DNA of 64,000 nt. It comes from Aporrectodea caliginosa (Eukaryota; Annelida; Clitellata; Crassiclitellata; Lumbricidae). This document shows positions 48,401-56,632 of the stretch, one piece after another. Location: assembly GCA_020284085.1 (NCBI GenBank), contig JACEVL010000807.1:1151001-1215000 (forward strand), in the 5' to 3' direction. Numbering within the stretch: the first letter of the stretch is position 1; the number at the start of each line of letters is the position of its first letter. Under the pieces are notes generated by a model that saw only the letters and a program-made list of their open reading frames with translations, had not been told where the DNA came from and searched no databases. The translations under genes were made by a program, and so were the position numbers.

Positions 48401-51366
48401 GCGCGTCTGGTCTTGGTAGTACGCGTCAAACGTCTTAATCCAGCCTACAGCAAATAGATGAAAAGCATAAACAAAATAAGAAATGTAAAAAAGGAAATCA
48501 TCTGTCTGTAGTTCAGCCATGTCTGTAGAAGCATCTGTCTGTAGTTAAGATAGTTGAGTTAAGTAAAATAATGTCCTCTTTCGAAATGGTCCTATTGAAT
48601 ATCCATGATACTCATTACGACAATCACAACAGTTATTTTTTACTGCTGTCTCAAACTGATCCAAGTTACATAGGTGGCCCTTCCTAGCGGGACTATGGTC
48701 CCTTTTGGGCTCCTCCTTTTGGTACCCATTGAATGTTGTCTAGTTTAATCTATTACGATTTAATCTATTTGAAGTATATTTTGTGAGATGACTGTTACTC
48801 TGTTATGTTGCAACGTTCTTTGGTGCCAATAAACATTTTCGATTGATTGATTGAGAAATAAAATGAAAGCTGTGAGGAAACAAATGTGCACAACCGTAAT
48901 TCAAAGTTTTCCACAAGTGTCTGCAAATGCAAGATCTTCAGTAGCTCTAACCCAGAGGTGGCCAACCTTTTTTGGCCTTCGGGCCACTTTGATTGTTGGT
49001 AAGCACGCGGCGGGCCGCAAGATATTTGTCCTCACAGCCTCGAAAGAAATACTAATGTTTATTTCATAGTTTACAATAGCCTATGTATAAAAAAGGTAAG
49101 ACTACATTAGGTCGCTAGAACTTACAAGACTAAATCTTTAAGTGTTTTAGACATCATTATTATGCAGTATTGTAATTGTCGGACAAGTAAGTAGGTGCAG
49201 AATGAGGCAAAAATTATTTAGAAAGGGCCGTGCGGGCCCCCAATCAGCAGCCCGCGGGCCGCATTTGGGCCGCGGGTTGGCCATCCCCGCTCTAACCCAT
49301 TTACTAAAGTCTGAATTTTAAACTCTCCTTTTAAGAGTTGAAACATGTTAACCAGGATCTTTACCCACTGGACTTATGAAAATTTGCAAGTGGTAACGTA
49401 ACTAGATGTAATATGGCTAATTTATAAATGAAATGCAAAAATCTCTTGTTGAAGTGAGAGCAAGAAAAGGATACAACTGCAAGGGTCACCTACCAAGCTG
49501 AAAAAACCAAATGCAGTACTTAACAGATATGTATCATAAGAAATTAGAGCAAAAATAACAAAGGCATTGTCAAACCTGGATCACAGTGTGAGTGTGGAAC
49601 CACAAAAACTTTGAGTTTTTCTTTTTTCCATTGCTTCACATCATAACTGATGTCAAAGCCCTGCTTCCAAACACCGCCATCTGGATTATCAAACGCTAGC
49701 TTATCAAACACGTCTCTCATCTGCAAATACACCACAGGTCATATCAATAACAAATCAAGGGGTTGTCCATTAGGGTGACTGAAAAGAAGGACAAAATGGG
49801 TCACTCATACGCAAACAAGGGGAGGGCAGTTACGCAAGTAAAGTAAGTAAGTATGTAAGTTATGCCCATTGTAAATTTCTGTCCACATGATGCTGTCCAC
49901 ATCTAAATTTGGCACATGCAGTTATTTCAGCACGGTCTGCACAAGTCTATACTGCACTGGATCTAATTAGTCACTGCACTGGATGTGGCAGTACCAAAGT
50001 ACCCCACACCTTTTCACAGTTAGCCCAGCAAAATCAACGGGGAAGCTTCATTTCGACTTTAATTCTCCAATGGAGTGCAGACGCTTGACAGCAATGGGGA
50101 TAGCGAAGGGTAAGTAATGCCAAATGCAGACAAATAGGGAGGTAGGGTCCAAAGTACATCAGACTTTGAGGACGTCTCCAAATTCCAGATTTTACAAACT
50201 CACAGATCAAATACAGATTAAAATACATAATAAATACATAATACAAACAACTCTGAACAAATTAGTTGAATATCAGTATTAATAGAGGACAAGAGACAGT
50301 ACTACAGAGTAACAGAGGCCTAGTATATCCAATTTAAAATGAACACAATCAACGTTTACCTGCACATCAACCTTTGGCGGCACAGTGTCGGCCAATTTGC
50401 AAGTCTCCAAAGGAATGCTGATTTCATTCTTCTTCCAGTACAAAGCATTTGAGACATCTGGATGTTTGATAGCTTCATGCTTCCCAACAACGCCATCAAG
50501 AATTTGATTCCAATCATTGCGGCCATTATTTTTTGCTATATCTCGAATCAAATCTTTTATTCGATTTATTGTCTCCTGGTTTGATTTCAGATCTTCTTCG
50601 ATCTGGTGAAGCTTGTTCTCGAGACGATCGTCTGAACGCTAAAGACAGAGTTAAAAAAAATTGTCCAAAGTGTAAACTGTGAACATGTTTGAAAACATTG
50701 TCAATGAAGTTGAGAAGAATTGAAGGAACTGTTGAGCTCAGAATCACAAGCAAAATGTTCAAGCAAATAACAACATGAAATATCTGTAAGAAATTTGATG
50801 TCAAATGAATTAAATGCCAAAACTAATGCAAAATAAATCAAGAAGGGACAAATACAGACCAAAATACAGACCTAAGCTGTATTTAAACTGACTAGCATGA
50901 TCGAGCTTATCAATTTTTTCGTTACGTTTTAACACATTGACCGCGAGGTACAAGTCAACTCGTACGTCATTTCGTGGGTCAAGAAGCGACGTACGAGATA
51001 CTCATACCTCATTCTAATGGGCCTAGAGCTGCTGCGCACTGGCCTAGAGCTGCAGCGCACCAGCGTAGGGCTACCTCACACCGGCGTAGAGCTGCCGCGC
51101 CCTGGTGATAATGGTTCCACGTTCAAAGTGCCAAGTAGTAGTATTGTGTTTTATCGCATATCTGAAAGCCACTTGAAAGAGACTTTAAACAACATTGCAA
51201 ACGTCATCAAAATACATACCTCCTGAGACGACATCGAACTAGTACCATAGACAGCTACACTCTCCATCATCAAGTAAAGAGAGAGGAACAGTATTATGAA
51301 CATTGCAGGCAAGAAGAACGCCAGATATCGCCTTAGCGTGAAACGTCTCATTCTGAACCAGTTCAT
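30316..51366 (-). CDS. MAN2A: Golgi alpha-mannosidase II (GH38), complete 22-exon gene
   Basis: Removes the alpha-1,3 and alpha-1,6 mannoses from GlcNAcMan5GlcNAc2 in the medial Golgi, committing N-glycans to complex types. Exons (high to low): 51366-51220, 50638-50360, 49720-49576, 48444-48273, 47047-46920, 46012-45839, 44663-44477, 44027-43850, 43184-42982, 42707-42525, 41338-41227, 40065-39998, 39373-39208, 38477-38341, 37568-37457, 36924-36802, 35742-35628, 34447-34314, 33766-33625, 32815-32685, 31531-31217, 30468-30316. All phases join without a stop, giving 1,167 residues (vertebrate enzymes about 1,144-1,150). Layout: short cytoplasmic tail, membrane anchor near 14-34, stem, then GH38 catalytic, middle and C-terminal beta domains. 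Zinc-site motifs HSHCD (185-189) and FQHHD (578-582) and the nucleophile motif WAIDPFG (Asp301) are present. HSHCD is HSHND in relatives I know. An ortholog of the MAN2A1/MAN2A2 ancestor is most likely. Confidence 0.95.
30541..30813 (+). repeat. tRNA-derived SINE, Asp-like head (copy 2, best preserved)
   Basis: Head CGATAGTGTAGTGGTTAGCG with CTGTCAG anticodon-loop-like sequence and B-box-like GGTTCAAATTC, then the shared body. Lies in the last intron of MAN2A, antisense to the gene. Confidence 0.8.
31217..31531 (-). CDS. MAN2A: MAN2A exon 21: C-terminal beta domain
   Basis: 105 codons. Reads [17 protein letters not shown] and [14 protein letters not shown], then [12 protein letters not shown], all matching the family C-terminus. 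Confidence 0.92.
32685..32815 (-). CDS. MAN2A: MAN2A exon 20: C-terminal beta domain
   Basis: Reads [20 protein letters not shown] and [13 protein letters not shown], matching IEVIMDRRL-QDD-RGL-Q. Confidence 0.92.
32900..33135 (+). repeat. tRNA-derived SINE, second family (copy 1)
   Basis: Head GCGGTGGTGTAGGGGTATG and GGGTTCGAATCC (A-box- and B-box-like), body ending CTTGAAGGGGCGCTATGTAA and (GAAT)n. In the intron between MAN2A exons 19 and 20. Confidence 0.85.
33335..33530. repeat. 30-bp minisatellite
   Basis: About six units of AGGCTGTTCTTAATTAAATT plus TAACATGTTT, with small variants. Lies just downstream of MAN2A exon 19. Confidence 0.85.
33625..33766 (-). CDS. MAN2A: MAN2A exon 19: C-terminal beta domain
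   Basis: Reads [18 protein letters not shown] and [16 protein letters not shown], matching LPLQAN-YPM-TMAYI-D and L-(S/A)(A/G)QSLGV-SL. Donor G|GTTTGC. Confidence 0.9.
34314..34447 (-). CDS. MAN2A: MAN2A exon 18: beta domain
   Basis: Reads [20 protein letters not shown] and [11 protein letters not shown] (family RFYTDLNGYQ). The donor GTTCGT is weak. Confidence 0.85.
34725..34990. repeat. Dispersed repeat shared with 47865-48125
   Basis: Both copies contain GTCATCATATGACATCAAAG, GACGACAATTCAAAATTATG and TCACTAATATTCATTGTTT in the same order. Both are in MAN2A introns. Origin unknown; possibly a LINE 3' region. Confidence 0.7.
35628..35742 (-). CDS. MAN2A: MAN2A exon 17: beta domain
   Basis: Reads [20 protein letters not shown]. 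More divergent than its neighbours, but phase-consistent and flanked by good splice sites. Confidence 0.8.
36258..36481 (-). repeat. tRNA-derived SINE, second family (copy 2)
   Basis: Inverted relative to the copies at 32900 and 40213; the head is at the right end (CACCACCGTGCCCCAC) and (CATA)n is at the left. In MAN2A intron 16. Confidence 0.85.
36660..36795. repeat. Decayed ~30-bp repeat beside exon 16 donor
   Basis: Imperfect units of CACAGGTAAATGCC and CTACCTGTATGC. The motif ACAGGTAA matches the exon 16 donor region on the opposite strand. Confidence 0.55.
36802..36924 (-). CDS. MAN2A: MAN2A exon 16: beta domain
   Basis: Reads [20 protein letters not shown] then DGEAQ, matching WYGT-----SGAYLF-PDG. 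Phase 0 both ends. Confidence 0.9.
37018..37385 (+). repeat. Decayed SINE, Asp-like body family
   Basis: Has GGTTAGAATGATC, GGGTTCGAGCC, AATGAGTACACTGACCAGAC and ends GAGACTGCTCTTCTTC. More diverged than the copies at 30541 and 44909. Confidence 0.55.
37457..37568 (-). CDS. MAN2A: MAN2A exon 15: beta domain
   Basis: Reads [20 protein letters not shown], the N-F--L-FD--GL-K strand pattern. Acceptor TTTGCAG completes the split Ile codon. Confidence 0.85.
38341..38477 (-). CDS. MAN2A: MAN2A exon 14: beta domain
   Basis: Reads [17 protein letters not shown] (family pattern IPPLGL-(V)Y-I). Two bases of the next codon are carried. Confidence 0.85.
38742..39065. mobile_element. Truncated relative of the MITE at 53629
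   Basis: Shares GGTGCTACCATGGGTCGC, CTAAACGATTTTTTACGTTT and GAATAACTCCCATG in order. The terminal CAGTG ends are missing. In MAN2A intron 13. Confidence 0.7.
39208..39373 (-). CDS. MAN2A: MAN2A exon 13: beta domain
   Basis: Reads [20 protein letters not shown] and [17 protein letters not shown], matching the VV-NPL and ISE-(A/S)Y-(I/R) pattern of GH38 relatives. Confidence 0.9.
39998..40065 (-). CDS. MAN2A: MAN2A exon 12: linker to beta domains
   Basis: Small 68-bp exon reading [14 protein letters not shown]. Too short and divergent to find by similarity alone, but phase and position fit, and LP-K aligns with the family linker. Confidence 0.75.
40213..40440 (+). repeat. tRNA-derived SINE, second family (copy 3)
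   Basis: Head CGCGGTGGTGTAGGGGTATG with GGGTTCGAATC, ending CTTGAAGGGCGCTATAAC and (CATA)n. In MAN2A intron 11. Confidence 0.85.
40505..40735 (-). repeat. tRNA-derived SINE, third head type
   Basis: On the minus strand begins TGTGGCACTGTAGCCAACTA, with GTTTGATCCTCG (B-box-like), and shares GAGCAAGTCCTTCAC with the second family body. Confidence 0.6.
41227..41338 (-). CDS. MAN2A: MAN2A exon 11: end of catalytic core
   Basis: Helical stretch [20 protein letters not shown]. Completes the split Lys codon from exon 10 and ends in phase 0. Confidence 0.85.
41619..42044. mobile_element. hAT-like MITE, 'CCCAAG' family (copy 2)
   Basis: Same family as 16593-17012, inverted. Ends CAGTGCGACCACTG and GAGTGGTCACATTG; flanks ATGACGGC and ATGATGGC (7 of 8 match). 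In MAN2A intron 10. Confidence 0.85.
42525..42707 (-). CDS. MAN2A: MAN2A exon 10: second zinc motif
   Basis: Reads [20 protein letters not shown]; His581 is the expected fourth zinc ligand. Donor AA|GTGAGA. Confidence 0.95.
42982..43184 (-). CDS. MAN2A: MAN2A exon 9: catalytic domain
   Basis: Reads [17 protein letters not shown] and [18 protein letters not shown] then [15 protein letters not shown], among the most conserved parts of the family. Confidence 0.95.
43628..43841 (+). repeat. tRNA-derived SINE, Arg-like head (copy 2)
   Basis: Same family as 17345. Its (ATT)n tail ends about 8 bp from the exon 8 donor of MAN2A, on the opposite strand. Confidence 0.8.
43850..44027 (-). CDS. MAN2A: MAN2A exon 8: catalytic domain
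   Basis: Reads [19 protein letters not shown] and [17 protein letters not shown]. Its acceptor (GTGAAG) has a (TTGA)n repeat in place of a pyrimidine tract. A SINE tail ends about 8 bp beyond its donor. Confidence 0.9.
44477..44663 (-). CDS. MAN2A: MAN2A exon 7: catalytic domain, cysteine-rich loop
   Basis: Reads [19 protein letters not shown] then [10 protein letters not shown], matching the conserved disulfide-bearing loop. Confidence 0.95.
44909..45243 (+). repeat. tRNA-derived SINE, Asp-like family (copy 3)
   Basis: Head GTGCTCGACAGTTTAGTGG, body TGTACACTGTCGGTGGGAAG; the segment with ATGAGT...CACTG is partly duplicated. In MAN2A intron 6. Confidence 0.75.
45412..45665. repeat. Dispersed retroelement-like fragment
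   Basis: TTATAAAGTGCTTCTCATAG then a purine-rich stretch with GATTCCATAGAGAGGGACC. Similar wording ('frame of a first-person repeat' GGAG--CATTCCA) recurs at 47087-47340 and 47520-47700, suggesting one SINE/LINE-tail family in MAN2A introns. Confidence 0.45.
45839..46012 (-). CDS. MAN2A: MAN2A exon 6: catalytic nucleophile
   Basis: Reads [17 protein letters not shown]; Asp301 is the expected nucleophile and zinc ligand. [13 protein letters not shown] sequence follows ([13 protein letters not shown]). Confidence 0.95.
46588..46775. repeat. 33-bp minisatellite in MAN2A intron 5
   Basis: Five or so units of AGCACAACCAATGAAAAGG and AGGCAATATAAAT. The period is a multiple of three, so long open frames appear on the minus strand. 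These are repeat artefacts. Confidence 0.85.
46920..47047 (-). CDS. MAN2A: MAN2A exon 5: catalytic domain
   Basis: Reads [20 protein letters not shown], the GGWVM-DEA segment of GH38, then QMIEGNQWL. Phase is continuous on both sides. Confidence 0.95.
47087..47705. repeat. Retroelement-derived fragments
   Basis: Two adjacent segments with SINE/LINE-tail-like wording (GGCCTTCAAGATCATCTACTC; GGTTCCTAGGCAACCTATTC). They lie between MAN2A exons 4 and 5. Family not resolved. Confidence 0.45.
47865..48125. repeat. Dispersed repeat shared with 34725-34990
   Basis: See partner copy. This copy also carries an AGGCGTCTAAACAGTATTTT stretch in common. Confidence 0.7.
48273..48444 (-). CDS. MAN2A: MAN2A exon 4: catalytic domain
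   Basis: Reads [16 protein letters not shown] and [13 protein letters not shown], matching the family. Donor AAAAA|GTAAGT leaves two bases that the next exon completes to Lys. Confidence 0.95.
48670..48850 (+). repeat. LINE 3' end with (GATT)n tail
   Basis: GGTGGCCCTTCCTAGCGGGA ... CAATAAACATTTTCGATTG(ATTG)n. A related 3' end with TGACCCTACTAGTCGGGA lies at 52563-52690. Only 3' non-coding sequence remains. Confidence 0.55.
48953..49289. mobile_element. hAT-like MITE with perfect 8-bp target duplication
   Basis: Left end CAGAGGTGGCCAACC, right end GGTTGGCCATCCCCG, flanked by CTCTAACC at 48945-48952 and 49290-49297. Internal GGCCCGCGGGCC-like segments. In MAN2A intron 3. Confidence 0.9.
49576..49720 (-). 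CDS. MAN2A: MAN2A exon 3: start of catalytic domain, first zinc motif
   Basis: Contains [15 protein letters not shown] and [11 protein letters not shown]. His187 and Asp189 correspond to two zinc ligands of Golgi mannosidase II. The residue between them is Cys where Asn is usual. Ends after one base of the Gly codon. Confidence 0.95.
50360..50638 (-). CDS. MAN2A: MAN2A exon 2: stem region
   Basis: 93 codons, phase 0. The charged helical start ([16 protein letters not shown]) fits a coiled stem. It then runs to [14 protein letters not shown], which aligns with the PxxP-VQ linker before the catalytic domain. Confidence 0.9.
51018..51108. repeat. 24-bp minisatellite in MAN2A intron 1
   Basis: Four units of GGCCTAGAGCTGCTGCGCAC. 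The 24-bp period gives an 8-residue repeat in an open frame, but nothing suggests it is translated. Confidence 0.75.
51220..51366 (-). CDS. MAN2A: MAN2A exon 1: start, cytoplasmic tail and membrane anchor
   Basis: 49 codons from ATG to GGAG|GTATGT. Tail [13 protein letters not shown] is basic, followed by the hydrophobic [20 protein letters not shown] signal anchor, as expected for a type II Golgi protein. A 5' UTR splice acceptor is possible near 51419 (GTTGCAG). Confidence 0.9.
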
Positions 51367-51949
51367 GAATCAACAATTTTCAAATTAGGTATTTTCTCTT
51401 GCCAAGATAACAACACCTGCAACACAGCAAACAATAAGCTTTGTTTTTGACAGAAACAATTTCTAGATCTGATTAAACTAGGACTCGATAAATATTAATT
51501 AAATAGATGTCACTTACAGCACTAGCCACTTTATAAAGCAATAGCTAAATTTATAACCATTATGTACCTACCAGCATTTAATTTTGTTAACAATTAAAAA
51601 GGGTTTACTCTTTGGTTAATCAAATCTCATTCATTCTCAGATAGTTCGTAATGTTACAGCCTTAGCCTAACATTTTGCAATGAGCTTACCCACTTACAAT
51701 TATGTTTACTTGCTTTTTTATTCTAACAATATTAACATGTTAGTGTTTGTTTAAGTCGTGTAATGTGCCCTTATTGCTTCATGGCACTTTACGGGGTACC
51801 ATTAGCAGGTTAATCGTAACAATAATGGTTGGTGTTGGTCAAAATGACCATCAAATAAACGCGACCACCATTTCAATCGGCCGGCAAGCTTATAGTATCT
51901 GGGCCAAAGGATATAGTGTGTAAGTTTACTGGCATCGTGAGTGTTGATT

Positions 51950-52490
51950 AGCAGGGTCAGGTTAGGCGTCGTCAGGGTCGGTTACAGTCAGAGTTAGTGC
52001 CGTCATTAGAAAACCTGGTACTGTCCTGCGTCTGCGCAGCATGCCCAAAGACATTGGGCGAACATTTAGTATCGGGGTGTGTAAATTTACTGGCGTTTTC
52101 CAGTAACTTCTGGCAGGCTGCGCGGAAGGTACCATGTTTTCTAAAGACGACCCTAACCCTGACCCTCACGACGCCTAACCTTACCCTAACTGACTTTCAC
52201 AATGCCTCCTAACCGACATTGAGGATGCGAGAAAACCTACACACCCCGATTCTAAATGTTTACCAGATACTGTATAATCCTTCAGCCCCGATACTACAAG
52301 TTTGTCAATCAGCCGGCATTCTGTTTGTTTCATGGACCGCATGGCGTCTGACTCCGGTCAGGCGTCGTGAGGGTCTGTTAGGGTCAGGTTTTGCGTCGTG
52401 AGGGTTGGTTAGGGTCAGGGTTAGGCTTAGTGTCGTCATTAGAAAACATGGAAAATATGGTACATTCCGCGTAACATGCCAAATATACCG
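51950..52490. repeat. Inverted and direct modules with GGTTAGGG-like sequence
   Basis: A module with GGTTAGGCGTCGTGAGGGTC and TTAGAAAACATGGTAC occurs at about 51955-52030 (+), 52125-52190 (inverted) and 52358-52480 (+). The first two form a potential hairpin. Confidence 0.65.
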
Positions 52491-52562
52491 TATAAAAGGA
52501 TTAAAAAATAGCAGAATTAACAAATTATTCGGTCTGCCACTCGAGTACAACAATGATGTAAG

Positions 52563-52690
52563 GGTGACCCTACTAGTCGGGACTTGTTCCCTTTAGGGTT
52601 CTCTACCCCCGTTGTTTTCCTACTATCATACTGTAATTATGATGATTGTATGCTTTGCTTCTGTTGAAAATAATAAAATTTATGGTTATG
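52563..52690 (+). repeat. LINE 3'-end-like fragment
   Basis: Begins GGTGACCCTACTAGTCGGGA and ends AAATAATAAAATTTATGG; similar wording to 48670. No coding part. Confidence 0.45.
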
Positions 52691-52699
52691 GTTAAAAAC

Positions 52700-53628
52700 G
52701 GTTGAGAATATCCGTGTTGCGGTCTCCTACAGTTGCGGTCCATGAAACTAATAGAATGCCAAGCGGCCTTCACGTTAAATAAGTATGTGTTCCTCAGCAG
52801 ACACAGGCAGAGCAACCAAACAACATCCGACAGCAGAAGAACCAAACTGAACTGTAGTATGGCGACTGTGCGGGTCAGATGTAGGGCACCATTACTACAT
52901 GAAAACCTACTGCCAATACCTTATTAAAATTCAAGAAACCGCCAAACAGGTACACTGAGTGGAAACTTCCATTCAACAATTTATTTGCAGATAAGTTTGT
53001 TAGTTTTTCTAAGAAATATGGACTTTATTCGATCTACGAACACGTAAACGAAACCCACTGCGCATGCGCAACGCAGAGTTTCCTTTTAATTCTAATATCT
53101 TTGTTTTCTTCTGCTTATTTAGCGCCAATATTTATACAAGATCAACAAGCGGACATAGAAAAGCGCAGTGATAGGACTGTTACAGTAGGCCTATATATTA
53201 GCTCTGATGGTTATCACTGTTGTAAATACGCATTGAAACGTGACTGCAATAAGTCAATGAGCGAGTCTGTTTACCATATGGCTTGACGTTGATTTGAATT
53301 GATCTTTTATGTATCAACAGTCTTAAATACTATCTCGGTCGCTCAAGCTGGATTTACGTGGCATGCATGCAGGTCCATAGCTAGCAACCAGTGGTACATT
53401 TTGGGCACGGTATGGGCTCAGTGCACGCGTGTCTGTATATTGGAGGCCTATAGCCTTACAGTAAACTTATCATATTCGAAAGGACAGTAATGAACATTCA
53501 CGAGCAGTTTCCTTCAAGATTGGGAGAAAAGACATCGAGGATACGGATCTCGACACTACAGGTGACACTATGCTCTATACACTTAGAAGGCCTATAGCTA
53601 GTCTTTACAGGCCTATATAGGCCATCAT
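52700..53628. other. Intergenic DNA upstream of MAN2A
   Basis: No exon recognised. The MAN2A promoter and non-coding first exon may lie between 51420 and here, but no element is convincing. Confidence 0.4.
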
Positions 53629-54069
53629 CAGTGACGGCGCTACCATGTGGGTCGCAGTAGGTCATTTGACCTGCCTATTTTACTCTTGACCTGCCTATTG
53701 ACCTGCCTATACTTATTACCTAGCCTACTGTGTACACATTTTTGGAATTTTTACTACCTTCTAAATTTTACATCTAAAACATCAACAACTGTCTCATAAG
53801 ATCACTATAGTGCAATTTTAATACCTAAACGATTTTTTACGTTTCATCTAGGCTATAGCAGGCCTATATGTCAATAGAAGTAGGCCTATATTATATTATG
53901 TCTTGTAATCCTACTCTAAAATTGAAATGCTTAAGTACCGTAGGCCTATTCTTACCGCCGTTGCTTGATGCGTCAAAATCAAACTTTAATATCTACGACC
54001 TACTGAATAACTCCCATGGCCCTGACGCGACCTGCTGAAATTGTATAGGCCTAGCTGGCGCCGCCACTG
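53629..54069. mobile_element. hAT-like MITE containing TAGGCCTA insertions
   Basis: Left end CAGTGACGGCGC, right end GGCGCCGCCACTG, flanks GCCATCAT and GCTATCAT. It aligns with the truncated copy at 38742. Several GGCCTATA strings are present here and absent there. Confidence 0.75.
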
Positions 54070-54077
54070 GCTATCAT

Positions 54078-55740
54078 ATAGGCCTATATAATGCTCGCAT
54101 TGAGTGTAATTATATAGGTATGGTAGACGACAACGTCCCTAGGCAGCCATGCATCAGATGTCTTCAAACACTGCACTCTTAATAAGGCCTATATGGGATG
54201 AATCACAGAATAAAATACAGCCCGTAAAAACAAAGTTTTTTACTATATCCATCTAGTATCCTATAACGTGTACTCTGAAAATAGTCCGCGTTCATTTTAC
54301 AACATAGCACGCTTAACGAGGCAGCGCGCCCATTATTGTTGCAGCCAATGACAACGCTGGCCAATGGCAACGCTGCGTATCGCAAAAGGGGATTCCCCGA
54401 TTCGAAAAGTTGAGTCCCCGATTCTATAAGCTAGCCTTTTTGGGGAGCTGAAATTTTGATAGAATGAAGTGTGTGCGAGGGCGAGTCTATCTGCCAAGTT
54501 TCACGACGATTGAATGATTGTAAGTGATCGAACTAGTCGTCGCAAGATTTGACTTTTTAGCCTGTGGCTCAATCAAGCAAGCAAGCAAGCAAGCAATCAA
54601 GCAAGATTCCCGCAAGTTAAACTAGATGGATAAAAATGAGCACAGGGTCGCTATAATTATTATAAAAACGTGTAGGCCTACTGTAACATTCACCTAGCGA
54701 AGCCACGTAATGTCACGTATCCACGGATAGGCCTATATGGTCCTCTTTTGAACTTCTCAAAGGCGCAGGCTATACAGTATAATATGATGCCTGACGAATG
54801 GTCGAAACATGATCAGCTGATATTGCTACTTTTCTTGACATTTAGGCCTATACATTACTTTTCTTCGCCGAATACCTTATCATTTTTTTTATTCCGCAGG
54901 TGTTTCGATTAATCGATTTTAATTGACATTTCCGTAGCCATCAAAGCTGTCCACGCACCCACTTGACCTTTGCTGTACACATTAATTAAACTCGATCACA
55001 TGTAGACCTAATTAACCTTTCAACTGTGCAATTGAAAGCGCAATGCATGCATGCATAGCCACTTATACTGATAGGACTATAGACTATACCGAAGCCAAGA
55101 TTGACTGCAGTTGCATCTGCCAATCTATAGGCCTATATGCTTCTTCAACAACCGAATTCGGTAAACAAGAATTTAATACGTTTATTAAGCAACGCTGTCA
55201 TATCGAATTGATTGAGGTCCATTAAACTTAAACAGCCTTATTTATGCCGATATAGGCACTAAAGGCATACATATGCATTCAAGTTATAGACCTATACAGT
55301 CTATAGATGCATATACATGATTCAAATAGCCCTACTCAAATCTTTTCGGCGGTTAGCGGTCCATTTATTTTTAGGCCTGATACTTGAGCGACAAGCCTAC
55401 AGACGGCCCACTCTTCCGCATTCTGTGAATGTCACTCATAGGCTTCTACATGCATTTGCACTTTGTATTCATTTAGATAATAGGGCCTATTCATTCAGAT
55501 ATATTTTTATTTCGACGCATTTATTAAAAACAGATACATAATTTTTGCTGGTATCTTTCTTTTTACGAGTTCATTCCGGTTTGCATTCATTTGAAATTTT
55601 GATTTGAGTATTGACGAGCGCCTTCCAAGAAGGTTAGAACGTCTTATGAGGAAACAGGGAGTAGGAAATGTTCTGCAGCGATTCGGCATATTTATATAGC
55701 GCTATAGGCTTACGAATCGCCTCGATTGTATATGCGCAGA
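54078..55740. other. Intergenic DNA rich in TAGGCCTA
   Basis: No exon found. Many copies of the palindromic string TATAGGCCTATA or parts of it. A short (GCAA)n run lies near 54575. Confidence 0.55.
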
Positions 55741-55760
55741 CGTGGACTGGTTTCTATAGT

Positions 55761-56104
55761 GGTGGTGGTGGTGGTGGTGGTGGTGGTGGTGGTGGTGGTG
55801 GTGGTGGTGGTGGTGGTGGTGGTGGTCTTGGTGGTGGTAACGGTGGTGGTGGTGGTCTTGGTGGTGGTGGTCTTGGTGGTGGTCTTGGTGGTGGTCTTGG
55901 TGGTGGTCTTGGTGGTCTTGGTGGTCTTGGTGGTGGTGGTCTTGGTGGTCTTGGTGGTCTTGGTGGTGGTGGTGGTAATGGTGGTTATGGTAGTGGTAAT
56001 GATGGTGGTGGTAATAGATAGGTGGTGGTGGTGGTGGTGGTGGTGGTGGTGGTGGTGGTGGTGGTGGTGGTGGTGGTGGTGGTGGTGGTGGTGGTGGTGG
56101 CGAT
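55761..56104. repeat. (GGT)n microsatellite block
   Basis: Nearly pure GGT triplets with CTT and AAT interruptions, split by GGTAATAGATAGG near 56011. Produces poly-Gly, poly-Val, poly-Trp, poly-His and poly-Pro open frames. Confidence 0.95.
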
Positions 56105-56632
56105 GGTGATGATGACGACGACAACGATTATGATGATGACGTGGAGGAGTCAGTGAAAATTAATTCTTATCGAAATCTTCGGTTTTTATAGGCCCCAAAA
56201 CCTGCAAGTTGTGCACTGGAAACAACTAGAGCGGTTCTAATCTGAGACTTCGGTTTTCTTCATTCATCCATTCGCTCATTCATTCATTCGTCCATTCATT
56301 CATTCGTTCATTCATTCAGTCAGTCAGTCAGAACAGTTATTCAGAGCTCCTTCCATTCGTACAGATTGAATCACCAACGGGCCCGTGGTGAATCGTCGCG
56401 TCCTTTATCTATTTCTCGTACAGTCAGATTAGCCTCACGCTGTGTCAAGCCAGACAGCAGCTCGAGTGTTGGAAGAGGATAAGCGTATTATACGAGTAGC
56501 TGCCGTTCTCTTTCTATTGCAACCGAATGACTGTATGACTGTATACGTAAAAACTATACAGACCGATGACGACGCTCTGCCTGCAGTTGTTCATCGATGA
56601 TAATTCTCTCGGACTTTTGTCATTCGTTTGCA

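Noticed and set aside
51017..51226. Repeat-containing + strand frame in MAN2A intron 1
   Set aside because: A 24-bp minisatellite with a chance open extension that overlaps the exon 1 donor on the other strand.
52140..52210. Telomere end
   Set aside because: Only a few imperfect CCCTAA-like units, embedded in unique DNA.
55668..56124. Glycine-rich, valine-rich or histidine/proline-rich proteins
   Set aside because: All come from the (GGT)n block read in different frames. No conserved flanking sequence supports a gene.
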